Assembly (NCBI GenBank): GCA_009617715.1
Contig: VTFK01000053.1
Span: 434,001-498,000 of the forward strand
Direction: 5' to 3'
Length of the DNA: 64,000 nt
Origin: Plectrocnemia conspersa
Taxonomy: Eukaryota > Arthropoda > Insecta > Trichoptera > Polycentropodidae
Positions 60,001 to 64,000 of this stretch are shown here, piece by piece. The notes beneath the pieces are model-generated. The model was given only the letters and a program-made list of their open reading frames with translations. It had not been told where the DNA came from and ran no database searches. The translations under genes and the position numbers were made by a program. Position 1 is the stretch's first letter. Every line of letters begins with the position of its first letter.

Positions 60001-63000
60001 GATACAACTCATACGTAATTATCTGCTTTTTAGTTTATAAGGTTTTTGGCGTAATATTAACTGCAATATAATATAAAAATAATAAGAACATAATAAATGA
60101 TAATTATGTTTATTATATTATATCTGTGCCAAACTTTTTATATTGTATATAAATGATTTTGAGGAATAGCGATAATTTGGAAAGCGAAATCTGCAGTTTA
60201 GTATAAAAATAGTAAGTATAATATAACGATTGAGATTTTAATCCAAAATATTCGTTAACACACATGCGAAAATGGACGTGAGGAAAAGATTGCTCTAGTT
60301 CCGACATTGTTTCTACAAATGATGCCATCCACTAGCGAAACTACCTTGAGCTTTTCCAACTAGTTTATACGGGTGAATTATATATTGTGTTATATGCACA
60401 AGTTATTACAAATGAATAACAAGTCTTTCACAAATTCAAGACACATATAACACATGGTATGATTATGGTAAAATATCGGTAGCAAAGAAGAAACTTCGAT
60501 TTGGAAGCGGAGAAGCATTTGTTTGCAGAAGTAATGAATTAGCCTAGGTGCGGCTCCGGAGCCGTATGCGGCTCTTTGGCCCCTTAAGTGCGGCTCTGGC
60601 ACAAATATCCACAGGCATTCGCGTAAGACGGGCTGGATTTAAAAAACAAGGAAATATGAAGCTCTAAATTTGAACGACTTTGTGTTGATTTGGAAAATTA
60701 TAATAAAGGTTTGCTAAGTTAATAAATAGATTTGGCTCTCATTTTTTTTAATCGTTGTAATGTACGTATTTGGCTCTTTGGCTAATAAGTTTGCCGACCA
60801 CTGGCCTAGGTGGATTAACTAATAGCACAATTCTCAATAATTAGCACGCTAGTGAAATTCTAATAATTATAAACGTATCAAAGAAACATTAACTTGAACT
60901 TCAGTTCAACATACTGATAAATGAGAGATATCGACATATACAGACTAACGTGATACTTATTTTTGTTTCATTATAAAGTTTCTAATATGGTGAAATATTT
61001 TTTTAATTAAAAGGAAGCGAATAACCTGCTATCTTTGAAGTAGCAAGAATTGCGATTTATATAATAAAAAAGCTATGGAATAATTCGCATCTAACATATA
61101 ATATTTGTTATAAGATTTTCTATGTACATAGCAAAGGTACCGTTATTCCGATTTATTTTATTCTCTTTTCTCTATATACGCTTGTTCTCCTTTTGTCTTC
61201 TCGAGAATTTATCGTCCATTTTATACGCTTCTTAAAAATTTCACACCGTAGGAATATTACAAATATGTAATTTTATGAAGAAAAAAAAATGGTGTATTTT
61301 TACCACTTTTTCTTTTAATACATATATGATATTTTTAAGAGTTGAAGAATCTCATTATTATAGAATTTTTAATATCTTATATGTATGCTCTAGCTCGATT
61401 TTAATTAATCATCACGAAATTCATACGTGAGATTAGAAAATTCTAACCTGAAATCATTGATCTGAATTATAATTATATAATAAGGCAACAAATTAAATGG
61501 TCAGAATTTTATCAACAGCCTGATCATAATTATATTATTCAGGATTAGAATAAATATCAAATGGTTAGATAAAAAAAGCATACGGTCAAGATAAAAATAT
61601 AATACGATTTGAATAAAAATATAGGATAATCATATAAATTTAAAAAATAATATAAAATTTATAAATATAAATTATTTATTTAAAAAATATATTATAAAAT
61701 ATCTCTCTAGCACCAAAACTGTTAAGACAGGTCAAGTGCGAGCGAGCGGTAGCGAGGGTGCGTTGGTCAGAACATTGAACACCTTATGAATAACTCTCAA
61801 CGATTCTGCAATGAATATATTTAATTGTATGTAGGACCCGAAGGTATTGAGAACGTCGAACGAAGCGGGAATAACGATAGAGGAGCGGTGAAAAGCACGC
61901 TTGGCTTGTTGTATTGACATCTGACAATGTTGCGTGCCCAATCAAACAAGTTGGCCAGATTTTGAAAATTTCAAAGGAGGACACTAAATTGCTACAGAAG
62001 CTAAAAAAAGGTCATCATGGAAATTTTTGTTTAAAGAACATCTCGAATTTTTTGTTTGAGAACGAATTGCTGCGAGAGCTAAATAAAAAAGGTATTTTTG
62101 AACATGTTTAAGTAGGACAAAGAAATACAAAAGGAGGACGTCTGGTCACTTTACCTATAACACCTTGATAATAACCATGTATTATTATGCGTATTATTAT
62201 TATGTCAAAATAATTCTTCCATTAAATATAAATTCTGATCGCTTATATTCTGACCGATGTATTCTGATCTATTAAAATAAATTCTGACCATAATCGTATT
62301 AAAATTTTGCCCCGAAAAGTACGAGCCATATAATAATTACTAATTCCTATCTCCCAGACATAATAGAAAATTTAAAAAATCACTAGGTTCCATGTGAAAT
62401 CTGTATAAGACCACTCGTATATCGTGTACTTATCCCTAAAACAAATAAAAATACAAAATAGTGAAGTTTTGGTTCTGGGAAACCCCTTCCCTCTGCCAAA
62501 GGCCAGATAACAACACGGTCGGGCAGTGACAGTTGACAGTAAATCTATTTTCTTTGCTGTAAAAATAGATTAAATATAAAAATAATTTATTCCGGTTTGG
62601 GAATTCATAATTACTGCTAGTAAAAGTACAATATAAAACTGTAAGCTCGGCAAAATAATCAGTAAGAATCGCGTTGAATGCACCATGGTTTGTCCGCAAC
62701 TCGATGTAACTCATGAATTAAATACCAGAAATAAAAAATAAGAGATAGCCTATATTGTTCATTTAAAACAAATTGAGGGGGACGAATATAAGATAATGCA
62801 AAGCTTTTCTTATTAGACACGGGAAAATTTCTAACAAGAATCACCTCAATGATAATTGATCACCATCGAAGACTTTTTATGCACATCCGTTCCACATACG
62901 CCGCATGCGATAAGTGAAACAACTCATTATCAATTTGTATCCGTTTTTTAATCACACGTCACAATTTCATCTCGTTGATGCGATTACTATATTTTTTCAT

Positions 63001-63509
63001 ACGCGACAATGATCGATCTCGAAGAATTAGAAAATCGCTTTCATCGCCGCTGAACGCAGCATCATCGTCACGCGATCATGATATTCATTGCCGCATACCT
63101 ATCTACTGCACACGAGAGGAAGAAGTGCGTCTGTACAACGTGATCATATATTGGCTAAAAACCAGTTTCGCTTACCGTTCGTCCCACTCCTCTGGCCGGC
63201 GTACTTCCTCACGAAGAGCCTCGACGGCTTCGGAATCGAGGCCCTGGTCGTGGCAGCCTCAGTCGCGTTTTTGACTTCACTGCGAGCAGTCGTCGTGCTC
63301 CTCCTACCCAGCACCAATCTCCTTCTCGGCAAGGATGGAGACGCAGTCGCAGATTTGCGAGTATCTTCTTTCGGCGACGGAGTGGTGCTTTGATCCGGCT
63401 TGGGGCTGAATCGACTCGAAGATCTTCTTGGGAAGAATCCTGGCCTAGCTTTCTGAGTCGTGTTTTGACCCTGCTCTTGAATGGAGTTGATCGTGGAAGC
63501 TTCCGAGAT
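51058..63509 (-). CDS. Chitin-binding (peritrophin-type) protein, 5' partial
   Basis: Six phase-matched exons, 63509-63176, 52425-52258, 52182-51907, 51834-51649, 51579-51313 and 51242-51058, give 471 residues to a TGA stop. The protein ends in one type-2 chitin-binding domain with the six expected cysteines (QC, SC, SC, TC, IC, GC in the last 60 residues) and the aromatic core AYTCPKGLSFDP. Before it lie a Ser/Thr/Arg-rich region with dibasic repeats (RRSSSRF, RRRLVLGRRSTTT, RRRPTTSTTTKAP) and an acidic segment (DVDDDEEEE). One domain plus a long disordered tail suggests a cuticular CPAP1-type protein of the extracellular matrix, or a mucin-like peritrophic protein. No signal peptide is visible, so at least one 5' exon is missing. 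The first visible exon starts in phase 0; a possible upstream exon end is at 63983 (CTGAAA then GTATGT). The acceptor at 52425 could instead be 52419, with the frame kept. Confidence 0.88.
53249..53880 (+). mobile_element. Dispersed repeat family, copy D
   Basis: About 632 bases, bounded by AGGTACGTAATTT at the left and AAATGACGTCCC at the right, a diverged inverted pair matching the ends of copy B. Modules in order: AGGGGAGG..GGCCAGT, CTAGTGAAAATCATATACAT with its inverse, GAAAATATAATTTAACTGATA, a perfect palindrome with 22-base arms (53496-53543), ACCGAATTTTGACGAATAGGAG, AGCAATAAAATCGGGTCGGC, and a GGGAACGCTC..GAGCGTTCCC hairpin (about 53776-53801). Noncoding. This is the best single copy for defining the family. 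Confidence 0.65.
53496..53543. repeat. Perfect palindrome, 22-base arms
   Basis: CCTAATGAAAGTTCTAAAAC.. and its exact complement flank a 4-base ATTA centre. The same palindrome, decayed, is in copy A (about 5088-5130) and copy E (about 56775-56818), so it is part of the element and not a local accident. Confidence 0.9.
55155..56271 (+). mobile_element. Internally deleted hAT transposon
   Basis: The ends are TAGAGTCTCCAATT and AATTGGAGACTCTA, a perfect 14-base inverted repeat, flanked by a perfect 8-base target duplication GTCGCAAC (55147-55154 and 56272-56279). Both subterminal regions (55170-55262 and 56185-56255) are packed with TCGAGTA/TACTCGA repeats, probably transposase-binding sites. 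The interior keeps only the 3' end of the transposase gene. At 1117 bases it is a deletion derivative that cannot move alone. Confidence 0.93.
55935..56075 (+). pseudogene. hAT transposase C-terminal (dimerisation) remnant
   Basis: The plus-strand frame reads RPTSTATERVFSITG followed by IKPKVSSNIKFETLLHY, the conserved hAT C-terminal dimerisation motif (PxSTAxERVFSxxG then a Leu-rich tail). The BED finger and the catalytic core are deleted. Confidence 0.85.
56345..57345 (+). repeat. Dispersed repeat family, copy E
   Basis: About 1 kb of the same modules as copies A, C and D, partly in reverse order: AGAGCAGCATATAAT, TTTTATTGCTTTTG..GACTTCTGAGAAATGATAATTG, the decayed AAGTTTAGCTATAATTAG palindrome, CTACTGGTGAAAATGTATTT repeated at about 56920 and 57130, and at the right CATTAAGATTCATAGTATTT..GGTGGGGGGCAAACGCC as in copy B. 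It starts shortly after the hAT element. No protein. Boundaries are approximate. Confidence 0.5.
60550..60803. mobile_element. Short hAT-like (MITE) insertion
   Basis: A 254-base insertion flanked by a perfect 8-base duplication GCCTAGGT (60542-60549 and 60804-60811). The right end is a classic hAT terminus, complement CAGTGGTCGGCAAACTTATT. The left end begins GCGGCTCCGGAGCCG and lacks the matching CAGTGGTCGGCAAAC, so the left repeat is lost or replaced. GCGGCTC/GGCTCTTTGGC motifs recur near both ends. It contains no coding sequence. Confidence 0.75.
61735..62160 (-). repeat. GGTGACCAGA-type repeat
   Basis: On the minus strand this ends in GGTGACCAGACGTCC (complement near 62140-62155), matching the GGTGACCAGA start at about 4761, with GGAGGACA..ATTGCTACAGAAGCTAAAAA shared further in. 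Its left part, GTGCGAGCGAGCGG..GTCAGAACATTGAAC, is related to 32472-32535. It is probably a decayed DNA element; no target duplication was seen. Confidence 0.4.
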
Positions 63510-64000
63510 CTGATGAAAACATAAAATAAGGTAATTAAACAACATGTATATAAAGTTGTATTGTATATTATACACAGCTTAAAATATGAGTAGAGTAGTA
63601 GATGGAAATGTCGGTCAACAGTGGTTGCGGCTTATGATTTTTTCGATTCGATTGCGTAACGCACACCTGAGAATTGTTACATCTCAGGGCATCCGAAGAT
63701 TCATCTCATGGTATGGGTTACGCCTCGAACGGTAAACACGATCCGGTCCGCGGAATGATAGTGAAAGTGGCCATCATCTGATGTGTTAGGCACGGAATTT
63801 TTCCTTTAATGTCAAAAGATCACGTTGAGTAACATCACAACTGACGCTTCCTCTTCATAATATTGTTTATTTATTGTTTACAGATCGAGAAACCGGAAAA
63901 TCAAGATGAAGAAACACACGAGAGGGGACATTGCACATTTTGATGAAAAAAAACATGAATGTAAAACGAAATTAAAACATACTTTCAGCCCGGCTCTTTA
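63510..64000. other. Upstream intron/edge of chitin-binding gene
   Basis: Sequence 5' of the last visible exon. A minus-strand donor-like CTGAAA/GTATGT at 63983 ends a short open frame (RAGLK) in the right phase to join the exon at 63509, but only about 15 bases are visible before the window edge, so it is a guess. Confidence 0.25.

Larger units (their letters stand above)
52426..63175 (-). other. 10.75 kb intron of chitin-binding gene
   Basis: Inferred from the phase match (one base G before, two bases TT after) and the similar Arg/Thr-rich composition of the exons on either side. It contains repeat copies D and E, hAT remnants at 55155-56271 and 60550-60803, a GGTGACCAGA-type repeat at about 61735-62160, and a CpG-richer patch at 57960-58330 with no supported frame. 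The rest is AT-rich and empty. Confidence 0.7.

Noticed and set aside
63088..63393. Plus-strand frames at 63.0-63.4 kb
   Set aside because: They are antisense to the exon 63509-63176 of the chitin-binding gene.

Overview
The window is AT-rich DNA from an insect nuclear genome. It has spliced genes with many small exons, long introns, insect-type genes (staufen, hippo, Bug22/CFAP20, a white-subfamily ABC transporter and a chitin-binding cuticle or peritrophic-type protein), a nuclear tRNA gene and many decayed DNA transposons. I cannot fix the order from sequence alone.

Layout. 1-12.7 kb has no host gene I can support. It holds a compact LTR element with no gag or pol (1588-3741), one member of a dispersed repeat family (4241-5386) and a decayed ZBED-type hAT transposon with its target duplication (7920-9079). 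12.7-18.0 kb, minus strand: a complete 11-exon ABCG half-transporter (617 aa). 18.0-28.1 kb is gene-poor, with a tRNA-Ala(CGC) at 26168 and several AT-rich hairpins. 28.2-39.9 kb, plus strand: complete staufen in 14 coding exons (893 aa, five dsRBD units). 41.4-42.1 kb, minus strand: CFAP20/Bug22 in two exons (196 aa). 42.7-43.5 kb: a dead mariner-type transposase. 44.0-49.6 kb, plus strand: complete hippo kinase in 9 coding exons (596 aa, kinase domain plus SARAH tail). 51.1-63.5 kb, minus strand: six 3' exons of a secreted-type protein ending in one type-2 chitin-binding domain. A 10.75 kb intron splits them, and that intron holds two more hAT remnants and two dispersed repeat copies. The 5' exon of this gene (signal peptide) is not visible and probably lies past the right edge.

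Gene arrangement. ABCG and staufen are divergent with the tRNA between them. staufen and CFAP20 converge. CFAP20 and hippo diverge with a mariner relic between them. hippo converges with the chitin-binding gene. The neighbours share no pathway; this is ordinary insect synteny. All four gene models were built by joining exons whose reading phases match at every GT/AG junction.

Most interesting material: (1) the LTR element, whose LTRs each carry a tandem duplication of a complete core promoter and whose two LTRs differ only in homopolymer lengths; (2) a dispersed repeat family of about 0.2-1.1 kb with nested palindromes; (3) a possible minus-strand coding exon inside staufen intron 1; (4) near-perfect hairpins; (5) a short THAP-finger-like fragment.
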